This document shows positions 10,901-17,945 of a stretch of DNA of 64,000 nt, in pieces. This DNA comes from UBA10364 sp905182675 (GTDB lineage: Bacteria; Bacteroidota; Bacteroidia; Flavobacteriales; Schleiferiaceae). Made by a program: the position numbers and the translations under genes. A model generated the notes under the pieces. That model did no database searches. It was not told the DNA's origin and saw only the letters and a program-made list of their open reading frames with translations. Position 1 is the first letter of the stretch. Every line of letters starts with the position of its first letter. The stretch is from positions 1 through 64,000 of the forward strand of contig CAWVWE010000002.1 of assembly GCA_963933975.1 (NCBI GenBank), given 5' to 3'.

Positions 10901-12242
10901 GATTAAGCGATTGGTTTAACGTGATGTATCCCAGCTGAGGGTGCACTGAAAATTGATTTTGCTCTAATTTTCTCGCATTAGCAAGTTCTACATACTCCCG
11001 GGCCTCTAAAAAACCTGAGGTACTCAAGTCTTGATTAGCCGTGGAAATATCTCTTACTCCTGGGATTGATAATGCCAAAGCCAATGGATCTAATTGGTTG
11101 TTCGCATTATTTGGAAATCCTGCTATGTTGGCATTACTGCCGGGAAATATGGGAGTCCCAGAGAGTGAAGCAGTACTGTTGCGATAGGCATATTCTTCAT
11201 CTGCTCCTAAATCCATAAAAGCAACGATGTTTCTCAAATTTTGCGTTGCACTACGCTCGTTCGTCACCCATACCTCAACCTTTGATATTTGTACTGGAGA
11301 GGTGATCAGTGGTAGATTTTCAAGATATTCAGCATAGTGGTCACGGAAGAATTGACTCAAGAAATAATGTCGATTCGCTTCGTATTGGTCTCCTTGAATT
11401 CGGAACTCAGTAGTTGTTCCTCCACCTTGTACATTGATACTTTGACTTTGAGAGCGTTGTTCTGAGAATACTGTTGTCACCATGGTATTCCCAAATTGAA
11501 ACTGTCCTTTCAACCCGAATAAACTTTGGGCACCTGTAATAAGTGAACTATTGACTGGCATGTTGATGTTACCCATCTCAAGACGCTTAACGATATCATC
11601 TTCTTCTCCGTCAAAATCCAATTTCATCTGGTTGTCAAAAGCGAAGGAAGCTTCCGTATCATAATTAATACCTAAGTCTAACCTATCCCCTATGGTTCCC
11701 TTGACATTCATTTGGATTCGTTGCCCAAAATCAAAAGCAAAGGTTTTTTGATTTCTGACTGGAATACCTGGATTCTCTACATACTGATAGCGCCCCCCAA
11801 AGCGGATCTCCGCCATTCCCTGAGGGCGAATTTCCACTAAATCACTTCCGAACACCCGTCCTAAAGCTTCATTTCCTGTTTGTAACTGAGGTACAAGGCC
11901 TGCGTCGTCTCTAGGATTATCTCCACTGGCATTGAGCAAAGCACTTTTAGATCCAAAATAATCTGACTCTGCCTGGTCGTACATGTACTGCCTATACTGG
12001 TCAGTCGTCCATACCTCGGGGATCGGCAACAAGACGTCACCAATTTTTTTATACACAAGATAGTTACCTGAAATAGGATCAAAAATTACTTCCAAACTAT
12101 AATTCGAAGGATCTGGAAAGGTCAGTGTACCACCTGTTGATGACGTATCCTGATCGGATGCATCCTGCGCAAATACGCTACTCGAGAATAGCACTAATGC
12201 AGCGATTAATACGATACCGTATTTAGGGGTACTTTTTAACAT
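4914..12242 (-). CDS. sprA: SprA, outer-membrane translocon of the type IX secretion system
   Basis: A 2442-residue protein matching SprA/Sov, the giant outer-membrane barrel through which T9SS cargo leaves the cell; it is needed for gliding in Flavobacterium. A signal peptide is clear (GIVLIAALVLFSSSVFAQ). Family landmarks include FAFDFGQRIQMNVKGTIGD near residue 170, repeated ITGAETTYLDDFESSQTTID-type segments in the middle, CAEIWVNELRLSDFD, and a C-terminus in short beta strands ending FRFNLAQ. Length fits the family (about 2300-2500). Lys/Glu-rich low-complexity inserts occur around 6350-6430. The start directly abuts the ruvA stop. Two T9SS type A cargo genes lie just beyond ruvA, consistent with a working system. 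Confidence 0.96.
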   Translation of the reverse strand: MLKSTPKYGIVLIAALVLFSSSVFAQDASDQDTSSTGGTLTFPDPSNYSLEVIFDPISGNYLVYKKIGDVLLPIPEVWTTDQYRQYMYDQAESDYFGSKSALLNASGDNPRDDAGLVPQLQTGNEALGRVFGSDLVEIRPQGMAEIRFGGRYQYVENPGIPVRNQKTFAFDFGQRIQMNVKGTIGDRLDLGINYDTEASFAFDNQMKLDFDGEEDDIVKRLEMGNINMPVNSSLITGAQSLFGLKGQFQFGNTMVTTVFSEQRSQSQSINVQGGGTTTEFRIQGDQYEANRHYFLSQFFRDHYAEYLENLPLITSPVQISKVEVWVTNERSATQNLRNIVAFMDLGADEEYAYRNSTASLSGTPIFPGSNANIAGFPNNANNQLDPLALALSIPGVRDISTANQDLSTSGFLEAREYVELANARKLEQNQFSVHPQLGYITLNQSLNQDEVLAVAFQYTAGGRTYQVGEFSNDGVTPPKTLILKLLKSTVLDVRMPTWDLMMKNIYSLNAFQLDKEDFYLDILYMNDETGVPIPFLPDGNLSDTLLIGVMELDRLNNNNDPYPDGIFDFVQGVTIDKQRGRIMFPVVEPFGANLYDKLDTEKTREKYVYQALYDSTRFRAQEQTQLNKYILRGQYKSASGSEISLGAFNIPKGSVSVTAGGRTLVENQDYTVDYSLGRVRIINEGVMSAGSPIKVNFENNTLFNVQTKTFYGTTIDHKVNDNLNIGGTWLHLTERPLTQKVNIGDEPISNTIWGMNTNYNAEAPYLTRLMDALPFVETKEKSQLQFKGEFANLIPGSPKGIKITGAETTYLDDFESSQTTIDLRSLNSWNLASTPGNQASMFPESTLNNDLAYGYNRAKLAWYIVDPSLFTGGSSVPDNIRNDPEITSDQRMREVLIKEVFPNYSLQQNEARNLAMFDLAYYPNERGPYNFDVEGEPGISSGMNANGLLEDPGSRWAGIMRPLQINNFEEQNIEFIQFWVMDPFYDNPDAPDGGDVYFNLGSVSEDVLKDGRQSFENGIPATGDKSTMDTTSWGYLSEIQPITEFFDNASGAREYQDVGFDALNDYEERVWNPSGGANYLTRISSALGSGSNAYQNVFNDPSGDNFVFYRGDSLDNQGADIMERYKNFNGIQGNSSTITINGSPASATNIPDKEDANRDQTLSKTESYFQYRVSMRPEDLEVGRNFVTDIYETQSHDLPNGMSRPTRWIQFKIPVFEPQKKVGGITDFRSIRFLRMFLTEFDDPIVMRFARLELVRGEWRRFPFSLDDLRENVPIDENDNTSFNVNAVNLEENGGKTPIPYVLPPDIQRQLVYGGTQIVQQNEQSMSLEICGLRDGDARAVFRNFNFDMRMYKRLRMFVHAEASGDFEDLQDGDLSIFVRLGSDYNGNYYEYEVPLKVTPWGELLPEDIWPQDNNIDVAFEDLKTLKLTRNAAMETDPTLSLVNKYTITTPEGRRLSVVGSPNLGNIRTLLVGVRNPKKRSAVDNDDGQAKCAEIWVNELRLSDFDNTGGWAATATASAKLADVANINLTGMLSTIGFGSIDQTVNERNKYSERSYGIQSNINLDKLLPQEAGIKFPMFFSFNESFKSPQFNPLDPDIEFKQALLAADTDKERDSLRYAGQEYLKLKSINFTNVRKEKSTGARGAPRMPNEPPNPKSEGASAKKPTKERSFDWGNSPLAISNFNTSYAFTESDRRNINIVQDHRVMHTASINYSYQTKPQNIAPFKNKIKSKQLSLIRDFNFYYLPSKVSMRTELKRQLSTMQMRNTFDPTIALPLTFNKALTSKRMYDVAYDLSKGLKLDYNATAQTRVDELPGDPKTQANRDTIAAGLSTLGRPTQFHQTLNVNWQIPISKLPFMDFTSASVRYTGNYDWTTNSTRALSPKSNPELYYGSRAQNSNNIQFTGNANFVNLYNQVPFLQKANQGGRAKAVSRRGAPQRRGASAKDGKQGKEEKEKKEKKEPSKILLGAARLTMLVRSASLTYSQTNGTLLPGIITNPTYLGLDPSALMAPGLDFVFGAQSDIAVRASDNGWLTQNTKQPNQFQKTFTENLNFRAVVEPWQDIRLQITATKVSGLNSSSLYRYHDPLVDTTLALSEGYYHFNPMETGNYSISFLSIRSAFEKVDSTNSPVYNTFLAHRAVVSDRLAQSRANADPTYSPILITGALDSTGTREGYDGYSYNSSDVLIPAFLAAYSGKDPSEVELNGRPILPMPNWNLNFNGLMRIPWFKKNFQSFTLTHTYKSLYTMSSYQSNMLLQQRIQNGEPVNNIRNTNGDFLPEYQISQISVSENFGPFVGVNLRLKNQASLRFDIKRNRQLNLSLVNNQMTDTKGLEVVVGTGYIIKDVSFNIISDGRPQKITSNLDLKLDFSLRDNQTVIRRIQEGLDQVTAGQRIWSLKASADYMLSSKLTARLYYDQTVSSFKTSNAFPTLNTNGGIAFRFNLAQ

Positions 12243-12827
12243 TTACAGCAACTGCAGCGCATTACGAACCAGCTCCTCTGTGGAGGCCGAAGGATTTTGC
12301 TTCAATAATTTATTCAGTAGAGTCTCCGCTTGTTTTGCTGTCATACCCAATGTCGTTAGAGCCGAATGTGCCTCCGAACGTGATGAGCCTTTAACAGAAA
12401 GCCCTGAAGCATCTGCTATCATTGCGATTTTTCCAACTTTATCTTTAAGATCAATAACGATTCTTTGAGCAGTTTTAGCACCAATACCCTTTACTCCTTG
12501 CAGAGTGACAGAATCTTCACTAAGGATGGCTTGTTCCACCTCAGATGGCGACAACGAGCTAAGAATAACCCGAGCTGTATTTGCACCCACCCCACTAACA
12601 CTAATCAAAAGCTCAAAGAGTGATTTTTCCCTTTCCGTTGAAAAACCAAAGAGCATCTGGGCATCTTCACGAACCAGATGATAGGTGAATAGCATTCCCG
12701 AACTCTTAGGCTCAATATCTGCATAAGTGTTTAACGAAATCTGCACGTCATAACCCACGCCATTGCAGTCAACAACAACTTGAGTAGCGGTCTTAATCAC
12801 AAAGTCTCCTTTAACGTAGTATATCAT
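12243..12827 (-). CDS. ruvA: Holliday junction DNA helicase subunit RuvA
   Basis: A 194-residue RuvA. It binds four-way DNA junctions and loads the RuvB motor, encoded in this window at 19716. The N-terminal OB domain opens MIYYVKGDFVIK; two helix-hairpin-helix motifs are visible (ISVSGVGANTARVIL, about residues 74-88, and LQGVKGIGAKTAQRIVIDL, about 108-126). A flexible linker leads to the C-terminal RuvB-binding domain (EAHSALTTLGMTAKQAETLL). Length is normal. The stop directly abuts the sprA start, giving an unlikely-looking but common Bacteroidota pair of a DNA repair gene with a secretion gene. Confidence 0.96.
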   Translation of the reverse strand: MIYYVKGDFVIKTATQVVVDCNGVGYDVQISLNTYADIEPKSSGMLFTYHLVREDAQMLFGFSTEREKSLFELLISVSGVGANTARVILSSLSPSEVEQAILSEDSVTLQGVKGIGAKTAQRIVIDLKDKVGKIAMIADASGLSVKGSSRSEAHSALTTLGMTAKQAETLLNKLLKQNPSASTEELVRNALQLL

Positions 12828-12888
12828 TGATGGTCGTTTTCAATCCTATTAAAACGAAGTACATCTTCATTTCTTATGCTTGTAACGT

Positions 12889-12918
12889 AAAAAAGCCGCG
12901 CAAATGCACGGCTTTTTT
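12889..12918 (-). terminator. Bidirectional rho-independent terminator
   Basis: A perfect ten-base stem (AAAAAAGCCG at 12889-12898 with CGGCTTTTTT at 12909-12918) and a ten-base loop, with T-runs on either strand. It lies 14 bases after the stop of the leftward T9SS cargo gene, which it most likely terminates, just ahead of ruvA. Confidence 0.8.
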
Positions 12919-12931
12919 ATAAACTGAGTGC

Positions 12932-13609
12932 TTAATGACTAACGACTAAACGCTTAAATGACGATCCGTCAATGCTGTACATATAGAATCCATTGCTGAG
13001 CTCATCAATTCTTACTGCATTCTGTCCAGGTACAAGTCTTACGTTTTTCACTAGAGCACCAAGGCTATTATAAAGTAACATATCTGTGTAATCAACAACC
13101 TCAACCATAACGTAATTATTAGCGGGGTTAGGGTATACCATATCTTGGTTTACGCTGAGTTCAATAGTCTCCATGGTAGGTCCTGCGGAGATCGTCACCC
13201 AAACGCTTAATGAATCATTTGCATTCTTAGCATCGAAAAATACATAACGGGTACTATCCGTACAGGACAAACTCGTATTAGGGGAATATACATGACCTGA
13301 GAAATCTGATTTTTGATCTCCCGCATTAAACGTGATATAACCAATAGAACTATCTACAACCGAGCCATAGCAATAATCCCAACAGAAATAAGCGCTGTCG
13401 AATGCACAGTCAGGAACATTGTATGCGCGACGTGCATAAACATCAACCGTTTCAGAGGAAACATTTTCTATTTTAATGTAAAAGCCGTAATCCGCAACAC
13501 TGCCAGAATTGACCTCTACCACGGTATCCATTTCATAAACCGACAAGGATTGAGCATCCAAACTCGTGGACGCTAGAAGTAGAAAGGACGCGACAATAAA
13601 ATTTTTCAT
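12932..13609 (-). CDS. Secreted protein with T9SS type A sorting domain, function unknown
   Basis: A 225-residue exported protein. It has a signal peptide (IVASFLLLASTSLDAQ), a beta-rich body of about 130 residues with several cysteines (PDCAFDSAYFCWDYCYG and LSCTDSTRY) that may form disulfides, and a type A C-terminal domain from about residue 158 (VYPNPANNYVMVEV, then a terminal NGFYMYSIDG and KRLVVSH). The domain directs passage through the SprA translocon and usually surface attachment. No enzyme motif is seen. It is transcribed away from the larger cargo gene at 13795 and ends at a strong terminator. Function is not inferred. Confidence 0.85.
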   Translation of the reverse strand: MKNFIVASFLLLASTSLDAQSLSVYEMDTVVEVNSGSVADYGFYIKIENVSSETVDVYARRAYNVPDCAFDSAYFCWDYCYGSVVDSSIGYITFNAGDQKSDFSGHVYSPNTSLSCTDSTRYVFFDAKNANDSLSVWVTISAGPTMETIELSVNQDMVYPNPANNYVMVEVVDYTDMLLYNSLGALVKNVRLVPGQNAVRIDELSNGFYMYSIDGSSFKRLVVSH

Positions 13610-13794
13610 AACCTATTAATAATTGAACTGTAAAGATAGCCAATGTATACCATACTTCGTCGGGGATAATGTCACTAGATTAATGTTAAAGGTTCGTATG
13701 GAACAGAATTTTTATTTTTTATATATATACTAGTGAGTTTTACTTAATTTCACACATATCATATTTTCTCACAACCTATCATAAATTATATTCA

Positions 13795-15675
13795 ATGAAA
13801 AAACTTTTACTTTCCCTCGTTGCCCTATTTGCTGCGTCAGCTGTATTTGCGCAAGGTCAGAGTACGATCTACTCTGAAAATTTCAATAATGGGATTCCAA
13901 CAGGTTGGACTCAGTTAAATGCCGGCTCTGATGGTGGTTTTCTTGCAGGTACTGCCACTGCCTTAAGTTCACAATTCTTTACGTTCACAGATCCTGGATC
14001 CAATTTTGTTGGGACAAATGATGACGATTGTAACTGTACTAAAAATGACGAGTATTTAGTGACGAATTCTATGGACCTCAGTAGTTACTCTATTTTACAC
14101 GCTACGTTCAAGTCATTTTTCTATGGCGCCACCTACCAAGGTGCTACAGAAGTGGCTGAATTTAAGTATACCACTAATGGCGGGTCTACATGGACTTCAT
14201 TAGGTTCAATTAACCCAGGTGCAGACTGGGAGTCTCAATGGATTGATGTGAGTGCTGCTTGTGGTAGCGCAAACGTTCAATTTGCATTCAACTACCAAGA
14301 TGGTGGTGGATGGTTGTATGGTTTAGGAATTGATGATTTTGCGGTTTTTGCGCCATACAATTTTGATGTAGCTGCGGAAACTCTAGACATGTTCAGTACG
14401 GTTGGTCTGAATAATGCACCTTACACTATTGAGGGGACGATAAAGAATTACGGTGGTTCTACTATTACCTCTGCGACCATCAACTATAAAATCAATAATG
14501 GTACAGCGGTAACAAGTTCTCTAACGGGACTAAGTATTGCGGCATATGATACCTACACATTTACACACGGAACCACTTGGAACCCGAGTACAACAGGTAC
14601 TTACACCGTAGACGTTTACGCAACAGCATTGAATGGAACCAACGATCAAAACACCTCTAATGATGTTTTATCTTCTACTATTGAAGTTGTAACAGCTACA
14701 ACGGATCGCGTAGTTCTGGCTGAAGAGTTTACTTCCTCTACTTGTGGTCCTTGTGCTAGCTTTAATCCTGGCTACAAGACATTGCTAGACGACAACAACG
14801 TGAATACTGAGAATGGTCGCATTACTTCTGTAAAGTATCAAATGAACTGGCCTAGTCCGGGTAATGACCCAGCTTATAACGCAGAGGCACTCGCACGTCG
14901 TACTGTTTACGGAATTAGTGGCGTGCCAGATGTTGTTTACTCCGGTTCGAATATCGCAACCAGCCAAGCAGCAATTGACGCAGTCAAAGCTATTCCTTCG
15001 CTTGTAGAGATTGATGCTGAATGGAGTGCAACGGGTGGTTACATACAATGTGATGCCACTGTTGACGCATTAGCAGACCTTGGGTCAAATGTATCATTGC
15101 ATATGGCGATGATTGAGAAAGAGATTTCTCACAACATTCAAACCAACGGCGAAACAACATTCTATCATATTTTCCGCAAATTCATGGATGGTTCTAACGG
15201 ACATTCAATGGGTTCTATGACCGCAGGTAATACTTACACGCACTATGCAAACTCAACAATATCTGTTAATTCTGCTCCAGCTCAAGGGTCTTATGATTTC
15301 TGGGTAGGTACTTCGAATATGGATATTATCGTTTGGTTGCAAGATGACGTTACCGGAGAGGTACTTCAGAGTGATTATGCGATGTACACTACATCAAGTG
15401 TAGATGAAATGGACAATCTAGCCAGATTCATTTCGGTATATCCTAATCCTGCAAACGACTTTGCCGGTGTAGAGATTGATTTAATCGACCGTTCTGACGT
15501 TGTCATTAACATGGTGAACGCCATGGGACAAACCGTTTATACGGAAGCTCAAGCATTGGATGCCGGGACTCAGAAGTTGAACCTTGAGACTTCAAATTTG
15601 AGTGCAGGTTTATACTTTGTGAATGTTAATGTAAATGGCGTAAGCAAGACCTTGCGTTTGAACATTGCTCACTAA
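13795..15675 (+). CDS. T9SS-secreted multidomain protein with Omp28-like thioredoxin-fold domain
   Basis: A 626-residue extracellular protein. Order of parts: signal peptide (cleavage after FAASAVFA, about residue 19); a choice-of-anchor-J-like beta domain at about 22-185 (YSENFNNGIPTGWTQ); a CARDB-like immunoglobulin fold at about 190-295 (IEGTIKNYGGSTI); an Omp28-related domain at about 303-530 with a redox-type motif C317-G-P-C320 and a likely cis-proline in GISGVPDVVYSG; and a type A sorting domain at about 547-626 (VYPNPANDFAGVEI to LRLNIAH). The CGPC pair suggests thiol-disulfide chemistry outside the cell, which is inference. Two further thioredoxin-fold genes follow in the same direction. 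The gene ends in a very strong terminator. Confidence 0.88.
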   Translation: MKKLLLSLVALFAASAVFAQGQSTIYSENFNNGIPTGWTQLNAGSDGGFLAGTATALSSQFFTFTDPGSNFVGTNDDDCNCTKNDEYLVTNSMDLSSYSILHATFKSFFYGATYQGATEVAEFKYTTNGGSTWTSLGSINPGADWESQWIDVSAACGSANVQFAFNYQDGGGWLYGLGIDDFAVFAPYNFDVAAETLDMFSTVGLNNAPYTIEGTIKNYGGSTITSATINYKINNGTAVTSSLTGLSIAAYDTYTFTHGTTWNPSTTGTYTVDVYATALNGTNDQNTSNDVLSSTIEVVTATTDRVVLAEEFTSSTCGPCASFNPGYKTLLDDNNVNTENGRITSVKYQMNWPSPGNDPAYNAEALARRTVYGISGVPDVVYSGSNIATSQAAIDAVKAIPSLVEIDAEWSATGGYIQCDATVDALADLGSNVSLHMAMIEKEISHNIQTNGETTFYHIFRKFMDGSNGHSMGSMTAGNTYTHYANSTISVNSAPAQGSYDFWVGTSNMDIIVWLQDDVTGEVLQSDYAMYTTSSVDEMDNLARFISVYPNPANDFAGVEIDLIDRSDVVINMVNAMGQTVYTEAQALDAGTQKLNLETSNLSAGLYFVNVNVNGVSKTLRLNIAH

Positions 15676-15695
15676 GACTTAAAAAACTATTTTTA
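15665..15695 (+). promoter_or_regulatory. Putative promoter of the tlpA-like/DUF6029/Omp28 genes
   Basis: TTG (15665-15667), a 20-base spacer and TATTTTTA (15688-15695), seven of eight against TAnnTTTG. The -33 element lies inside the last codons of the upstream gene. Transcription would begin near 15702, within the terminator stem that follows, so this transcript could not form the full hairpin. Confidence 0.4.
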
Positions 15696-15723
15696 CGGGG
15701 GACTACGGTCCCCCGTTTTTTTT
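15696..15723 (+). terminator. Strong rho-independent terminator with UACG tetraloop
   Basis: Arms CGGGGGAC (15696-15703) and GTCCCCCG (15708-15715) close on TACG, a member of the extra-stable UNCG tetraloop class with the preferred C-G closing pair, followed by eight T (15716-15723). It terminates the 13795 gene and lies only about 16 bases before the next start codon. Confidence 0.88.
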
Positions 15724-15739
15724 GCTCTAAACTATGTAC

Positions 15740-16243
15740 ATGAAAAAATTGACATTTATCCTAGCCCTTATATGTGCTACAGCTACCCTGCAAGCACAAG
15801 AGCTACCAAGTACCATCCTTAAAACACTTGAAGGAAAACAAATTGATATCAAGGATGCTATAAGTTCAGACGGTCCAACAGTCATTAGTTTTTGGGCCAC
15901 CTGGTGTAAGCCTTGTATCAAGGAATTAACTGCCTTTATGGATTATGCCATTGACCTCGAAGAAGAGTTAGGCGTTAAGGTACTTGCTGTAAGTATTGAC
16001 GATTCAAGAAACTCAGCTCGCGTTGCACCCTTAGTGCAAGGCCAAGGATGGGAATACACTGTATTATTAGATGAAAATCAAGATTTAAAAAGGAATCTTG
16101 GTATAGTCAACGTTCCCTTCACTTTAGTGCTGAACAGCAAAGGCGAAATAGTTTGGAAACATAGTGGGTATTCACCCGGGGATGAAGAAACTTTGGCGGA
16201 AGTAGTGGAAGAAGTTGCCGCTGGTAAATCACCTTCTCACTAA
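15740..16243 (+). CDS. TlpA-family thioredoxin-like periplasmic protein
   Basis: A 167-residue exported redoxin. The signal peptide (MKKLTFILALICATATLQAQ) is followed by a TlpA-type thioredoxin fold with the active site W-C56-K-P-C59 in FWATWCKPCIKEL and a cis-proline in NVPFTLVLN. Such proteins reduce or oxidise substrate disulfides in the periplasm. I start at 15740 because MKKL begins a standard signal peptide; an ATG two codons earlier (15734) is also possible. Ten bases separate it from the DUF6029 barrel gene, and the two are almost certainly co-transcribed. The partner or substrate is unknown, though the neighbouring Omp28 proteins are plausible. Confidence 0.88.
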   Translation: MKKLTFILALICATATLQAQELPSTILKTLEGKQIDIKDAISSDGPTVISFWATWCKPCIKELTAFMDYAIDLEEELGVKVLAVSIDDSRNSARVAPLVQGQGWEYTVLLDENQDLKRNLGIVNVPFTLVLNSKGEIVWKHSGYSPGDEETLAEVVEEVAAGKSPSH

Positions 16244-16252
16244 GCCCTTTTC

Positions 16253-17941
16253 ATGAGACGTATTCTACTCCTTTCCCTATTCATAATTCTAGGAACCCCT
16301 TCAGCCTATTCGCAGGGCCAACAATCTTTTGGAGGCCAGCTACATGGGAATTTTCAGCTTGATGGACAATGGTATCTGCGGGATGAGAAAATTGATCCTT
16401 CCGGAGAATTCTATCCAGATGAGCGATTCCTTGGCCAAGGATATGCCAACTTCGTATATAATCAAGGTGACTTTTCAGGAGGCTTGCGTTATGAGAATTA
16501 TCAAAATGTCATGCTGGGTTTTCCTGAAGGCTATAGAGGTGAGGGCATCACCTACAGATATCTTCGGTTCAAGCAGGATAAACTAGATATCACCGTAGGT
16601 AACTTTTACGAACAGTTTGGATCAGGAATGATCTTCAGATCATACGAAGAGCGTGGATTGGGTTATGATAATGCCATGGACGGTGTACGAATAAAAGCAA
16701 ACCCCGTCAAAGGACTTTATTTAAAAGGAATACTCGGTAGGCAGCGTTTTTACTTTGAAAAAAGTCCAGGCCTTGTGAGAGGAATAGATGCGGAATACAA
16801 CCTAACCGAATTCATTCCAAGACTAGATTCAGCGGGTTATCGATGGAATATAGGTGGCAGTTACCTGAGTAAGTACCAGCGTAGCAATGATCCTTTTTTA
16901 ATCCTTCCAGAGAATGTTGCAGCTGCAGGTGTGAGAACACAAATCACAAAAGGTGCCTGGGCATTTCAAGCAGAGTACGCTTTTAAAGCAAATGACCCAA
17001 GTGCAGACAACGGCTATATCTACAAAGATGGTAATGGAATCATGGCCAACTTGAGCTACAGTAAAAATGGGCTTGGCATCATTGCTGGCTTTAAAAGGAT
17101 TGACAATATGAGCTTTAGAAGCGATCGCAACGGCTCAACCATAGACATGCTCATTAACTATCTCAGTCCTACTACCCAAGTACATACTTACGCATTACCC
17201 GCCTTATATCAATACGCAACTCAAATCAATGGTGAAGAGGGCGGACAAATTGAAGCGAACTATAAGTTTAAACGCAAGACAAAACTTGGCGGCAAATACG
17301 GCACCTTGCTTACCATGAACTATAGTGTAGCTCAAAGTATAAATAAAGATTTTGTGGACGACTCTAATGATACGCTTAGGGTACTTCAAGGGTACTACAG
17401 TGATCCTATGGTTCGTGGGCAAATACCCTATTTCCACGACTTCAATGTTAAAGTCACCAAAAAGATAAACAAGAACTTTAAGTTTAATTTCTCCTATCTA
17501 AATCTATTCTACAACCGCAGTGTTCTTGAAGACGGCCTTGGAGATGAGCCAATTTTAAACAATCCCGACAATCAAAAATTACTAGGAGCAGACATTTTCA
17601 TTTTTGAAAGCTTGATTAAGCTCAAGAGCAAACATTACCTGCGTACAGAAACGCAACTCTTAACCACCAAAGATGACCGAGGCAGCATGGCGATGATGCT
17701 AGCAGAATACAGCATAGCCCCGCACTGGTTCTTTAGTATTCAAGACATATACAATTACGGGAACCCTGTAGTTGAGCAACGTCTGCACTACCCTCTTGCA
17801 TCTGTGATTTACACCGAAGGAACAAGTAGATTTCAACTTTCCTATGGACGACAGCAGCGAGGTATATTCTGTGTAGGTGGTGTTTGTCGTGTTGTTCCTC
17901 CGTCGAATGGAGTCAGTTTTTCACTAACCTCTAGCTTCTAA
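16253..17941 (+). CDS. DUF6029-family outer-membrane barrel protein
   Basis: A 562-residue protein with a signal peptide (ILLLSLFIILGTPSAYSQG) and then alternating beta strands through to a C-terminal aromatic residue (GVSFSLTSSF), as expected for an outer-membrane barrel. Stretches such as FEGGLRYENYQ-like strands, VGNFYEQFGSGMIFRSYEERGLGYDNAMDGV (around residues 115-145, a conserved turn) and GLYLKGILGRQRFYFE resemble the uncharacterised DUF6029 family of Bacteroidota. No transport plug domain is present. It sits between a TlpA-like gene and an Omp28-like gene, with gaps of nine and four bases, so it works with them or is at least co-expressed. Substrate unknown. Confidence 0.78.
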   Translation: MRRILLLSLFIILGTPSAYSQGQQSFGGQLHGNFQLDGQWYLRDEKIDPSGEFYPDERFLGQGYANFVYNQGDFSGGLRYENYQNVMLGFPEGYRGEGITYRYLRFKQDKLDITVGNFYEQFGSGMIFRSYEERGLGYDNAMDGVRIKANPVKGLYLKGILGRQRFYFEKSPGLVRGIDAEYNLTEFIPRLDSAGYRWNIGGSYLSKYQRSNDPFLILPENVAAAGVRTQITKGAWAFQAEYAFKANDPSADNGYIYKDGNGIMANLSYSKNGLGIIAGFKRIDNMSFRSDRNGSTIDMLINYLSPTTQVHTYALPALYQYATQINGEEGGQIEANYKFKRKTKLGGKYGTLLTMNYSVAQSINKDFVDDSNDTLRVLQGYYSDPMVRGQIPYFHDFNVKVTKKINKNFKFNFSYLNLFYNRSVLEDGLGDEPILNNPDNQKLLGADIFIFESLIKLKSKHYLRTETQLLTTKDDRGSMAMMLAEYSIAPHWFFSIQDIYNYGNPVVEQRLHYPLASVIYTEGTSRFQLSYGRQQRGIFCVGGVCRVVPPSNGVSFSLTSSF

Positions 17942-17945
17942 CTAA

